This document shows positions 28,733 through 39,521 of a stretch of 64,000 bases of DNA, piece by piece. Both the position numbers and the translations under genes were made by a program. The stretch lies in assembly GCA_000310025.1 (NCBI GenBank), contig FN649727.1, forward strand, positions 4,572,845-4,636,844, given 5' to 3'. Below the pieces are notes generated by a model that was given only the letters and a program-made list of their open reading frames with translations, did not search any database and had not been told where the DNA came from. Origin of the DNA: Ectocarpus siliculosus. Taxonomy: Eukaryota > Sar > Phaeophyceae > Ectocarpales > Ectocarpaceae. The stretch's first letter is position 1. Every line of letters starts with the position of its first letter.

Positions 28733-30570
28733 AACAGCCGTAGAACAGGAGGAGCGTGAAAACGTCCGCCGGGTTGGCGAACGCAATCATGCGCGACCGC
28801 TGTGGTGCTTCCAAACGGGTGGCGGCGTTCTGCTGCCACACACCTGCTGACCGTCCTTGATGGTGCAACCGGAGAGGTCGACGTCATCCTTCAAGATGCC
28901 CTTCCACGCACCCCTGGCCATGAGCTTTTGCCGGGCTGCTGGTACTCCCTACGGAAAGCACGAGGGCCCGGCGAAGGAAACGAAACAGAGTGTGCAATAT
29001 AACTCTCGTAAACCGGACGGTTGGTGGATGCGTCCACGTGCTGCTTGTAGCAGAGGTCGGTGACAAACAAGCAATTTATGCACCTTGAATTTTAGCAACA
29101 GCAAGGGTTTGTCTGTTACCGGCAAAGGCCTCTCTGCATGGAAACCGGCTGGCGTCCCGCGTGTAGAGTGACAGCAGACGACGTCCGTGCCGGCTGAAAA
29201 AACGATACGGCGGATGATAGACCACCCATTGTACGAAGATGCTGCATGGACACAAAAAAGGGTTCATCTTTACCAGTATTGTCCGTGCTTTCTTCTGCCG
29301 TGCTGCCGACAGGACAGCAAGATCGCATGCAATCAAGAGACTCCCATCCGAATACCGTTGGTGCTGAGCTTGTGCTACCTTAAATTAGGGGCCCTGCTTC
29401 CTGCATGGGTCCGCTTCAATCACTGCAAGCGTCGCGGCCAAGTGTTGAACTTCTGGGCATTCAGAATGCACCATTTTTTCCCGTCCGATCAACGCAGACA
29501 TACACCGCCCGTTGCCGATGATGCACCGAAAGTCGAAGCGAAATCCAGAGCGGACTAGAAGTAAGGCTTCATTAGTCCAACGTCCACATTTTTTCCAGCC
29601 CGGTTCTTCGACGAGCAGACTAAATACGGTAGGGAACAGCACTGGCGAATCTCCATATCGATTTCGTACTTGTTTCGACTACAGCAGTACTCCATGTTTA
29701 AGTCTACAGAGTTCCCGAGTGCGTGGTCTGGATCAAGACTACCAGTATTGCCGTGGGTGCGAAAAGGGTCGGGATTATGTAGTGGGGATTGCTCATGATT
29801 GCCCACACAGCAGAACCCGTAACCCCCCAAAATTGACGGCGATCAACGTAAGCACTACCCACTTGGTTGGCGATGAAGTTATGTAGTGTATGTACGAGAC
29901 TTGGAACTGCTGTGGTAAGTATCTTCACGTATGGTACAGCAGTCAACGGCCGGCAACGAGCTTGGTCGGGTGTTGGCGTGCGACAGCAGAGAGACGGTGG
30001 TTGGTGGACCCAACACGTAAGATTGTGACAAAAATATATTGCTGTTGAGAGCCACCGCATGCTTGAAGGACGGTGAGCAGCTAACGCTGCGGAAGCAAAT
30101 GAGCTGCGACGCGTTCAGTGCACTGATCTGCAGGAGAGGCCCCAAAAGGCACGACCGAGGGGTTGCTGCAGCAGCAACAGCAGTAGAAGTCCCCGCGATT
30201 GGTGTGACACCTTCCCAACAGCAACTTAGATGCGTTGATGCCTTTCGATGAAAACGTTCAACACAAGCAATGCGTACCATCCGCAGTCGCAAGATAGAGC
30301 TGAGGTGTGTCGCCGGGGGCTTCTAGTGCACGTCATGCTGCTGTCGTAACAGTAACAGCAGAACAGCAGCAGTGCCAACGAGTACCGGCGTGTGGAAATG
30401 CAAATCAGACAACGAGTGAGAGTCGCCGTTTGTTCCTGCTGCTGTGTCGGTCCTCTTGCTGATTATCTCACCGTGAGCTCTTGCAACTTCGCCTTGAAGT
30501 CGGCCACGGTAGGCGTCACCTCCACATCAGCAAACACCCTCTTGTTCCACTTGACTGCTACCTTCACCAT
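20903..30570 (-). CDS. USP14: USP14/Ubp6 proteasome-associated ubiquitin-specific protease
   Basis: Fourteen exons, listed from the 5' end: 30472-30570, 28844-28948, 28532-28609, 28211-28303, 27688-27852, 27001-27120, 26560-26742, 26160-26330, 25202-25336, 24478-24552, 23781-23846, 22886-23109, 21664-21911 and 20903-21057. They encode 638 residues in one continuous frame. A ubiquitin-like domain (about 1-77, MVKVAVKWNKR start) would dock on the 19S proteasome. The USP core follows, with Cys box GLVNLGNTCYMNSTLQC (Cys114, as in human USP14), GGFMQQDAEELYSS, MDPLFG, LVFNIQGGPGPTTQ, LPRYLCIQVLRFFWK, and the His/Asp boxes GGHYMGWV (His589) and DDWLVFDDSDV. Unusual additions are a roughly 60-residue basic module before MDPLFG (exon 7) and a Lys/Glu plus Ala/Pro-rich insert before the His box. 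That insert carries a ubiquitin-interacting-motif-like LSDDLKAALAMSMQAED. It removes ubiquitin from proteasomal substrates. The gene is head-to-head with the ZFAND2-like gene. Confidence 0.95.
21937..22189. other. Assembly gap (100 N) between low-quality homopolymer tracts
   Basis: N bases occupy 21989-22088. The left side ends in about 24 G. The right side is almost pure G/T homopolymers ending in another long G run. It lies in intron 12 of the USP14 gene. Flanking exons join in phase (2/2) without needing an exon in the gap. Confidence 0.95.
25920..26036 (+). repeat. (CA)n-rich low-complexity tract
   Basis: Several CA runs separated by short spacers lie in intron 8 of the USP14 gene. A C tract follows at about 26137-26150, next to sequence that looks error-prone. 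Confidence 0.85.
28700..28731 (+). repeat. (CAG)n microsatellite
   Basis: About ten CAG units (CTG on the coding strand) lie in intron 2 of the USP14 gene. Confidence 0.95.
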
Positions 30571-30815
30571 GGCTCTAGATTCACGTCTGCGGTTTGCTCT
30601 GGATTGTGCTGCTGGGCTGTGGGTGCTCTCCCGATTTCGAGGGGCGGCAGCTGAGAATATTAAGTGTTGCCGAGGTATACTTTAGATCGGTATTATTATT
30701 CTGCGTACCCCCTCCCCATCCAGCACACCCGCACACACCTCTCCTTTCCTGTCTCCCTCCACGCACGCACAGAAGAGAGACTAGAACGACTACCACGACA
30801 CATAGAGGAAGCAAC
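30571..30815. promoter_or_regulatory. Shared bidirectional promoter region of USP14 and ZFAND2-like genes
   Basis: Only 245 bp separate the two divergent ATGs, so both promoters and 5' UTRs must lie here unless there are upstream non-coding exons. AT-rich spots occur near 30655-30705 (gagaatattaagtg, tattattattctg). The ZFAND2 side is a pyrimidine-rich stretch (ctctcctttcctgtctccct). No clear TATA box or perfect heat-shock element was found. Confidence 0.7.
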
Positions 30816-33380
30816 ATGGAGTTTCACGACGTCGGTGTACACTGCGCGGCAGAAATGTGCGGGCAACAAGGTGCGACAAGTTGCATTACGATCGTGTGAC
30901 GATTTACACGAACTCTGCTTTCTCCCGCGATTCCTGCCGCTGAAATTCCCAAATTGCTCCTGTCGCAGCCTCTGTAGCCCACCGCGCTAACCTGCGTATC
31001 TCAGCCCACGCCTTGGGGTTCATGTAAAGCCTATGGAATTGCTCCTGTGCTCTAGGCTTCCGGTACTCGTCTCAATTGCTCGAGACCAGAGCTTCGTGAC
31101 AACAGCAAAGTAGTTGACAGGACTGTTGACGGCATTTTAGAGTTCTTGAGAGCGGGGCGACGATAGCAGCGAGGTAGAGAGCGAGCGAGAGCGCTCTTGA
31201 TGAGCACCAGAAAGGTGCTGGGTGCCCTACGACACCATCTCGTTATTGAGAAGAAAAAAACGAGGAGATACACAATAGGCTACAGTAGGTCTAAGCTCTT
31301 CCTGGTGGAATTCTGTAGACTACTGCTGGTGTACTTGTAGTATATGGATACGGCAATAATACTGCTTAGACTACATAGTCTAGGCCTGAAGTACGTGGCA
31401 CGCGTACGTTACACAGCCTCGAAAAACAGGTACTTTTCTGACGCTATGAATCCATTGCTAATCTGTCTCAGACTCTTTTCTATGATGGAGATGGTTTCGT
31501 GGTGTCATATTAAGAAGAAAAAAAAAAATGTGGCATAAATAGTGCAGTCGTTTCGACACAAGCTGTATGCTACCACGCTACTTGCGCCCAGAGTGTCCTT
31601 CGCATCTCCCTATTGTTTTGACGCACAAACAAGTCCTTACCCATACATGCCCTCTCCGTGTGATGAAACTTGCAGATTTTTTGCCGTTCACCTGCGACGC
31701 GTGTGGCAAGGTCTTTTGCCTTGATCACCGCACTCACGCGGGTCACAACTGTACCAACGCCAACGCCAAAGATGTGAGAGGAGGAGAGAGATATAACTAT
31801 TGAGAGAGTAGCGAAATAGCCAGAGTTAAAAAGTTATTTTCTACGTTGTTTGTTGATCAGCATGTACCCACAGGGTATCAGCTTGCACGCCGCGCTTGCT
31901 TGAGCAATGACGGATCCTTGGGGTGAACACCAGGTCAAGTCGACCGAGCTTTCTTTGCGCGTCGCACGAGCCCTGCTTTGATGAGTTTTTCAGTGTCAGT
32001 CGTCGGGTAGATTTTTCAGTGTCAGTCCTTCTGTTCATACTACCCCGGATCGGGATTGCGCAGATGCGTCCAGTGTTTAGACTAAATAAACCCTCGTGCG
32101 GCGGAATAGACGCGATGTTGAAAACGGAGGATCGTGTATCCATAATCTACGCCGTCCTGCTCATGTTTTTATGCGATCGTAGAGTACAGGCCCAAACGAA
32201 ACTGAACAGCGAAGTCACCTTAGCAGCATACCAAAGTGAACTATTATATTCTTATTCTTCCCTATCTCGCTCGCCGCCCATTCTATTGTCTGCTTTGTGC
32301 GCGCTCCCCGTCTTTCCTTCCGTCTTACTCGCTGGCACAAAAAAAAAAAACAGAAACGTGTCCTCGAGTGCTCCAAGTGCAACAAAGTTCTCCAGAGGCC
32401 GGCCGGGGTGGAACACGCCCTCCTGCTCGAGAGGCACCTAGCTTCCGGCTGCGTGGATGGCGTCCGAAAAGCGAGGCCGAACAAGATACGCTGCTCCGTG
32501 CAAGGCTGTCGACGCTCGGAGTTCGTGAAGGTGAACTTGCCTTTACCTGATTGATGTGCAGAAAGAAGAGCGGTTCGTTTCGGGAGAAGCGTGGACACAA
32601 GCAACAAGCTCTGCTTTGAAGCAATAGTTGCGAAAAGAGCTACCTGAGTGTGTGTGTGGGGGGGGGGGGCGTACTCATGTTCTGCATGCCTTAGCGGTTA
32701 GACGATTGACCACACATCCTCTAGAAGACGGAGCATTGTTCCCACAGGACCGCTACCTGAGTGTGGGGCGGGCAAAGTAAGAGCGCTCTGTGCGTGAACT
32801 CCTTTCGCGTGTGGTCAATTTGGTGTGTGCCTTTCCCTTGTGAGTCTTGGTATTTTTCTGTCCCAGCCAGACATCAACACGCTTTGTGTATCAGCAGAAT
32901 CCACACCATCGAGCCCTCTGCACCACGTACACTCCCAGCTAGCCCAATTCTCATTACGTCGTCTACGTACTCTGTAGCATTTTAAAAGCCGAACACGCCC
33001 ACCCGCGCAACCACATTCCAATATTTTGCACACGCACACTTCCCTCTTTCATTAACATGCAACCCCCTTTATGCTGCCAGGTGTCCTGCGGAAGCTGCCG
33101 AAGAAATTTCTGCTTCAAGCACCGGCACGAGGATGACCACAAGTGCGAGGCAATCGCGGAGGCGACGAAGCGAGAACACCCCCACCTGCAAAAGAGGGGC
33201 CTTGGCGGGACGGGAGGGCCCAAGCCTAAACCCAGTGATAGCAGGCCCTCGGGCGGCAAAGAAGCGGCGGGGGGGCGCAGGCCGTGCGGCGTGGCGGCCG
33301 CAGAGGCGGCGGCGAGGCGAGAGAGGGAAGCCGCGGCCCGGAGGGGGGCGGGGACTGGCTCCGGCATCGCCGCGCGTTGA
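30816..33380 (+). CDS. ZFAND2: AN1-type zinc-finger protein, ZFAND2/SAP-like
   Basis: Exons are 30816-30870, 31676-31773, 32354-32530 and 33081-33380, giving 209 residues. The first AN1 finger has Cys10, Cys15, Cys25, Cys28, Cys33, His36, His42 and Cys44 ([19 protein letters not shown]). A middle CxxC...H...C knuckle is at Cys57, Cys60, His79 and Cys84. The second AN1 finger is Cys98, Cys103, Cys113, Cys116, Cys121, His124, His130 and Cys132. This two-finger layout with a central knuckle, and the MEFxDxGxHC start, match animal ZFAND2A/B (AIRAP) and plant AN1-AN1 stress-associated proteins. Animal ZFAND2A is arsenite-inducible and binds the proteasome. The C-terminus (about residues 145-209) is a basic Ala/Arg/Gly-rich tail without the UIMs or lipid motif of ZFAND2B. 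Function here is inferred to be proteotoxic-stress handling. Confidence 0.93.
32670..32719 (-). repeat. tRNA-derived SINE-like repeat, copy 3
   Basis: On the minus strand GGATGTGTGGTCAATCG, then TCTAACCGCTAAGGCATGC, then gagtac and a C run match the other two copies. It lies in intron 3 of the ZFAND2-like gene. Confidence 0.55.
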
Positions 33381-34630
33381 CCCCCTCTCGCTCAGTATCT
33401 CCCGTGCGGACGGCCCTGTTGTTTTGGGCGGCAAGTGTGTCGGGAATGTGTGTAAAAGAGGCGACCGAGTTGCCGCACGGCGTTGTATGAAATGTGATCT
33501 GTGCGTCGGCGTTCGCGTCGAAGCGTCGGCTATGATTGTGTGTAGCCATCTCTTAGATTGTACAAGCCAAGGGCGTAGGTGGCTTGGCCGGAGAATTCCA
33601 GTACCAAAGGAAGTAAGGGGGAAGGTTACCGGTTCAATGGGCTATGTGGCCACGGATTTCAATCGCTATCTTCCATGCGAAAGCGCCAACACTTGAGAAG
33701 CTCTTCTTCTGCCCTGGCCCCGTTTCTTATGTCCTGAGTAGGGTAGCCTCCCAGCGACTATTTGATATTTGGTTTAAACATAGTGCATGATTCTTGGCTG
33801 GACTTGTGGTCTTCTGGTCGTTTCTTGAGTTTCTCTATTGTTGAGCCTGAAGTTCTTTGACTCCCTCCCGGGTTCTCGAGTGGTGGTGCGTTGTTTGCAC
33901 ATCACGCGTGGTGTATGTTTTCACTTACTAGACTGTAGACTGCATATGCATAGATGTGTATTGAGTTTTGAGTTAAACTTGAGAGTGACAGCAGGTAGTT
34001 GCCATGCATTTTGACGTGGCTGCGTTGGAGGTGATGCCGCACATGGGTATGGCTGGGGATCAAACGTCGTGTCCTGTCCGGTTCATCATCTGGATATTTC
34101 GTCCAGGACGAGGCCTGCATCGATGTAGGTTTATTTCGACAGAAACGACCGGCGAAAAATCCAAGAATGCGACGCTCTTCGCCGTCCGAGAGATTTGGGT
34201 TTTCGCAGCCAAAAATAACAATCCAGTTCAGGTGTGTGACCCTTCGATTTCAGCTCGTGCAAAGAAAAATAATGGAACAGCTGCCCCCTACAGTAGAGCT
34301 GCGTGACGTTCAGCAACGAAACCATGCTCATGAGATGTAAATGCTACGACGACACCATTTTCTTTCTATTACATCAGTTCGATTCATCACTCTATAGACC
34401 CTCGGGGCCAGTTTATTTGAGTGTACCTTTTTTAGGGTAAGTTAGCCTGTGACCACAGGAATCGACCGCGTCAAGTGTTAGATCAGTACGGGCATATGAA
34501 GGTACTGGGTAGAGAGAGATCGGAACGGTTTTTAATGTGAAGACAACAACAACAACAAACAAGACTGCGCCGCGCAAAGTTCATGGCTTTCATCGAATTA
34601 ATGAATTTATTAACCTCGAGACCCCCGAAG
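33381..34630. other. Intergenic between ZFAND2-like and GNAT genes
   Basis: No gene is recognised. It contains the ZFAND2-like 3' UTR and AT-richer sequence. Frames such as 34004-34306 have no family features. Confidence 0.5.
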
Positions 34631-34640
34631 GTATATAAAA
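34631..34640 (+). promoter_or_regulatory. Candidate TATA box of the GNAT gene
   Basis: gtatataaaa is a strong TATA match 310 bp upstream of the GNAT ATG. A start near 34665 would leave a 5' UTR of about 285 bp. The distance is long, so the assignment is tentative. Confidence 0.4.
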
Positions 34641-34949
34641 GCGGGCATGTTACCCATAATAGAGGGAGGGAGTGTCGAGACTTCCTGTGAAATCTAGTCC
34701 TGCTCATTTGTGTAAAGATCAAGACAAAATAAAGAGGGATGAGGCAGGAGGCAGGAGGCAGGATCATGTTTTTTGCGGGGGGACTTTCGACAAAGTGGGA
34801 TCCCCCCGCACGCCAAACAATGATTCACTGTGCCTCCGCTCCAATCCGAGTGCTACACACGCATCGGCACGCACTTTACGAGCTTCCTGCTCTCCTTTAT
34901 CTGCATATCTCTCTCTTTCTCTTCTGTGTCCTACGGTGAGATCCTCCCT

Positions 34950-35278
34950 ATGAAGGGGTCTGTGGCTCTCCTGGCCGGCGCCCTACCCGCTCTGTTCTCG
35001 CGCCCTCAAGAGATCACTACTCGAACACCGACATGTGCCGGGGGCCCTGCTGCAACCGCTGCTGCTGTGGCCGCGTCAGTAGCATGGGCTTCGAGACCGA
35101 CTCCGTTTGCTGCTCGCCGCAGGCATACAGGGACGCGAACAAGCAGCAGTGCGCCACACCGTGCGCGTCCAGCGTCCGCCCGCTGCCGGCAAAAGCGTCG
35201 CGCCACCGGCGCTGAGCCCGTCCGCTTCGGCAGCAGCAGTCTGGCCGAGGGTCCGGCTTGGGCTTCCGAGACGTCTTC

Positions 35279-35309
<31 letters not shown>

Positions 35310-38300
35310 AACAGCGCAGCAGCTGGCCTGGATCGCGAGCCGGCAGCTACTCGAGGTGGGCGTATTGGCGGCGGCGGAATTGGCCTGTCGGCTGCTGGAA
35401 GCGGCAGTGACGATGCCGCCGTTGACGCGTTTGTTTCTTCCGCCGTACCGACAGCTGTCGACGAGGGCGAGTTGACGTGCGGGATGCTGGAGGGCGTGGT
35501 TTCTCGAGAGGCTGCGCTGAATGGGCAGGAGATGGTCCTCAGGGTGGCCAAACTAGATGACTATTTCGCGATCGCAGGTGAGTGCCAAGTGTGTGGCGCT
35601 TTTCTTCGACCACAACGACAGCACACCAGAACAACACACTACCGTTTTTCAAATGCAACATGTGCACGCAGACAGGTGATTGATTTTCAAACGTTTAAAA
35701 AATGGACCGAACAACCGCGGCCGCCCGACCGTGTACTAGGAGCGGAAAAACTGCCGCGTGTATGTATCTTTGGAGACATAAATACAAACACAGAATATAT
35801 ACAAACACAGAAAGACTACCCATTCGAGATAAGACCACAGCAGTCGAACGGGATGTGTTGAAGTCACAGTGAATGGAGGGAAACCGGATGGGTTTGGGCT
35901 TATTTGGAGTATCTTCAAGCAAGCGTACATAGTTGAACATGAGCACCGCCGTGTTGGTACTAATAAACTTCTGGGATATGCGCACACCAGCAGTAGTGGC
36001 CCAGCACCTATGCAACTATGACTCCACTACTCTGGTACCATGTTTTATGTTTTTGTATGTAAGACTACATAATCGGAGACAGCAGCAGGCCCCCGCAAAT
36101 ACCGAAATATCAGGTCTTGCCGAGGTAGAGCTGAAGTGTGAAGAAAACTTGCGCGCTTGTCTCGTCGATTTTGACTCTGCTGCAGTCAATCTGCTGCAGT
36201 CAAACGGAATGAACAGTCGTCGGTCAGTCACGTGCCCAATCTATTGTGATGACAGCAGAAATTATTGATGCAAAGGCAACCAAGTTCTTTGTTAGTCGAT
36301 GGACGTGTCGAACTGCTCTGATGCCCAGCAGTGTGTGGTTGTTCTTGTTGCATGATTCGCCGCATCTACAGCAGCACTGCTGTACGTCTGTCTCTCGATT
36401 TCCGGCGTCGTCTTTACGGTGACTTGGAAGCAAAAGGCTACATTTAGACCGCCGGGTTGTATATGTTCTATATAGAAAAGATCATAAAATTAAACATTTC
36501 AGGATTACTCACTCAACGAAGACGGGACTGGGCGATGTCTTGATTTGATTGGTATAGAACAGTGTATGGTAGTCATCCTCTGCATACCGGTATGTTTGGT
36601 TTCCCGCCCACGTCATCATCCGTTCATTTGAGGCATCCGAAGCATCCCTCAGAATCTCATCTCGGTAGCCGACCATTCTCTGATGTTTACGTTGTGTTCC
36701 CACAAAGCTCACATCGCTGGACAGCGGAGCGCACCCTCTACTTTTTGATGACGTATGCGTCACTATGGCACCGAGTACATCACCACCAGCACAAGCCGCA
36801 ACGCTCGTGCTAAATTTTGCTTTGTTGGAACAGATCCGCATGTCTAGTTTGCCACACGCACGACCTCAAATACATGCCTGTGATCCTCTCACATGTAAGA
36901 ATATCATACGATGTTCCGTTATATGCGCTACACGTGTACATGGCACACCCAGCTGGCCCCCTCCTGCGATTGGTGCTGGCACCATTCTTGTTGGCGCCTG
37001 TACGACTCTGTTCAAACGTACCCTTGCCGCCAACGTCGGTAACGTTTGGACTGTGTAGCATCAGACCGCTCTTGATGCGGTGCGCACGGCTGCAACAAAT
37101 TTTGGATTCCGCTTGGTTCCGATGCAGATTACGGACTTTCTTGCCAGGGACTGCTGCGACCTTCGATATTTCAGCTCCAGTACAATAGCAAACCTGAACG
37201 TGCCAGCACGCACTCCGCCTCTCCATGGTGTCCTAGTAGTAAACCAAAACTAGGTAACCCTAACCCGAAGGTTGTTTTCTGTTTTTATGTTGGATTAAAA
37301 GTATTAGAAAGAGCCAGCGTCAAAACCCTTTGTCTGGACCCCCTTAACACCTGCTGCCATTCGTCGACGTAGATCCCATATGTACGTAGCTCATCACCCC
37401 CCCCCCCCCACCCCCCCTTACTTTTTATGGTTTTTTTCCCCAACTTAAAATAAAAGTATTCCCCCCCGGGCCCCTTNNNNNNNNNNNNNNNNNNNNNNNN
37501 NNNNNNNNNNNNNNNNNNNNNNNNNNNNNNNNNNNNNNNNNNNNNNNNNNNNNNNNNNNNNNNNNNNNNNNNNNNNCCCGGTTAAAACCCTTTTTTGTGG
37601 ACCCCAATAACCCCGTCGCCCTTTGTTGGGGGGGATCCCATATGTACGTAGCTCATCCCCCCCCCCCCCCCCCCCCCCTTCACTCTTGATGTTTTCTATC
37701 CAGACGTTAGATTCGATGTATTCTCCCCGGTGCACTCGACCCTCAAGCACCGCTTTAGAGAGAGGAGCTGCTTGCTCATGAGGGAGAGAAGGCGAAAGGG
37801 GGCGTTTTGCCTCGTCGCCGCCCTGGATGGTCCCGCAAGAGTGGCGGCGGCGGCGGCGGCGGCGTCCGATAGGGCTGCTGCTAGCCAAAGGGAAGGGGGG
37901 GGGGTAGGGTTGGGGGAGGACCCCGCTGCTAGCGCGGCGGCGGCACCGTTAGAGACGGCGGTTTCCGATGGCCACGTCCTGGGGACTTTGGAGTGCTCCA
38001 GGCACGAGTTTGACGGCACGCCTCTGGCTGTTGAAGTCGAAGAACAGGGCGCAAAAATCGCAAGGTTGGTTGCGTTATGTTTTTGTTGCTGCTGCTCGTG
38101 GGTGTTGGCGTTAGTTGTTGCCGTGTTCGCGCAGTCAGTCGTTGCCCGGCACGTTTGTATGGTTTGTTTCCGGTGAAGCAGTGATGTGAATGGTTGGTGT
38201 GATTCACGGGTTGGGTCCAAGAGGGTGTTTGCATGAGTATTGCGGGTATGCGAGGCGTAAATGTGGCAGTGGCATCGGTTGTTTCGCTTCCGTACTTGTG

Positions 38301-39521
38301 GGTGTAAAACGTGCACGCGTGCCTGCTCTGTGACCAATTGGCTGGTGTTGAGGGGTATGCACTGTAGTAGGCGATAATGACCACGGCTGTTTTCACGAGT
38401 GTGTCTGGTCGGGGCAATATGACTCGCCAAACACGCCACAACACCTCATCGAATTTCCTCCTCTCACCGCCGAAACCGCTGACGCCCACGCCCGCCCACG
38501 CCCACGCCCGCCCCCCCGACCGGCGTCCGTGTCTCACGACAACGTCAAAACTGAGCAGGTTATACCTCACAGAGGTCGCAGTCCGATCGGACTGCCGGAG
38601 AATGGGGGTGGGGCGTGTCCTGTTGGAGTTGGTGGATGACGTCGCGAGGGCGCTCAAGACGTCGGAGGTGGGTTGGCGCTCCGGGTTTCGGTGGTTGTGC
38701 TCGGGCCGCCTTCGGGAGGAGAAGTAAAGTTAATGAGGAAAAATAATAAACAGGCAGGGGGGACGCAGACCGTATGGCCCTAGCGCTAAAACCCTATCCC
38801 AACTTCCCCGATTTACATTCTTTGTCCAACATATTTGTTCAATCCAACAACCTGCGAAGGGTACTCGTGTGCTTGGGTAGATCATCTGTACAAGTTAGCG
38901 TTCGCAAAACTCATTGGTGGGGGAGCTCGAAGTACGTCAGAATTAAGCGACATCCTGCTGTGGCTCTCTCCGCCCCCGGTAAGGTGTCGAACGTTTACCG
39001 GGGCAAGCAAGAGAGTCCTTGCCCGGCGCTTCTGGATCTATTAGCCAACCTGACGAATTCGACCACCCCTTCGAAACGTTCGACACCTTACCAGGGGCGG
39101 AGAGAGCTAGGGCAGGAAGTAGCGTAACGTTTAGTTATGGCGTACTTCGAGTTCCCCCACCTTGAGTTTTGCGAACGTTAACTTGTGCATTTGTTGTTTT
39201 TTTGTGGTGGTGAGGCGTGGTAGCCTGCAGTTGTGTGTTTGGGTCCGTGCTCCCGGCAAAACAAGCCACACGACTCGCCGTCTCCCCCCCCCCCCATCCC
39301 CTCGATGTATGTTCTAGGTGTTTCTTCACGTAAACGAGATCAACCAGGCAGCCTTGCGGCTTTACGCGAGGTGCGGCTACGAGGAGGCTCCGAATTCCGC
39401 TTCGAACCGAGCCTTCACGAACAGCCTCGGCCTCTCGGGGGGCTTTATCGGGCAGCGCCATCTCCTCCTGCACAAGACGTTCCCGGACACCGATGGCAGT
39501 GACGGTGATAGAGGGAACTAG
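34950..39521 (+). CDS. GNAT-family N-acetyltransferase, possibly plastid-targeted
   Basis: Exons are 34950-35577, 37704-38064, 38559-38667 and 39318-39521, giving 433 residues with phases 1, 2 and 0 matching. The GNAT core is split over the last three exons: LYLTEVAVRSDCRRMGVGRV holds the beta4 strand and the acetyl-CoA pyrophosphate loop (RRMGVG), and VNEINQAALRLYARCGYEE is motif B. FDVFSPVHSTLKHR begins the N-terminal helix region. The layout resembles plastid GNATs of plants, which acetylate protein N-termini or lysines, but the substrate cannot be read from sequence. The first about 200 residues are low-complexity (Gly, Ala, Ser), with a hydrophobic start (SVALLAGALPALFS) that could be a signal or plastid presequence. 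An Ala/Gly-rich insertion (about residues 250-300) interrupts the core. Intron 1 contains an N gap and intron 3 a foldback repeat. Confidence 0.87.
37318..37740. other. Assembly gap (100 N) flanked by two versions of the same sequence
   Basis: N bases occupy 37477-37576. The segment left of the gap (about 37318-37476) and the one right of it (37577 onward) are imperfect copies. Both contain atcccatatgtacgtagctc followed by a long C tract, and both begin with a caaaaccctt or taaaaccctt block. The left copy degrades into homopolymers. This looks like one locus represented twice by poor read ends. It lies in intron 1 of the GNAT gene. Confidence 0.85.
38887..39189. repeat. Foldback/MITE-like element with about 112-bp inverted arms
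   Basis: The left end tgtacaagttagcgttcgca is the near-complement of the right end, and pairing continues for about 112 bp per arm, through aaggtgtcgaacgttt on the inner side, with scattered mismatches. A loop of about 75 bp separates the arms. No coding capacity is present. It lies in intron 3 of the GNAT gene and would form a long hairpin in the pre-mRNA. Confidence 0.85.

Noticed and set aside
30571-30815. Heat-shock element in the shared promoter
   Set aside because: Only isolated GAA/TTC-like triplets were found, with no three correctly spaced units.
34830-34949. Upstream extension of the GNAT first exon
   Set aside because: The frame is open but begins on GTG. The first ATG in this frame is at 34950.
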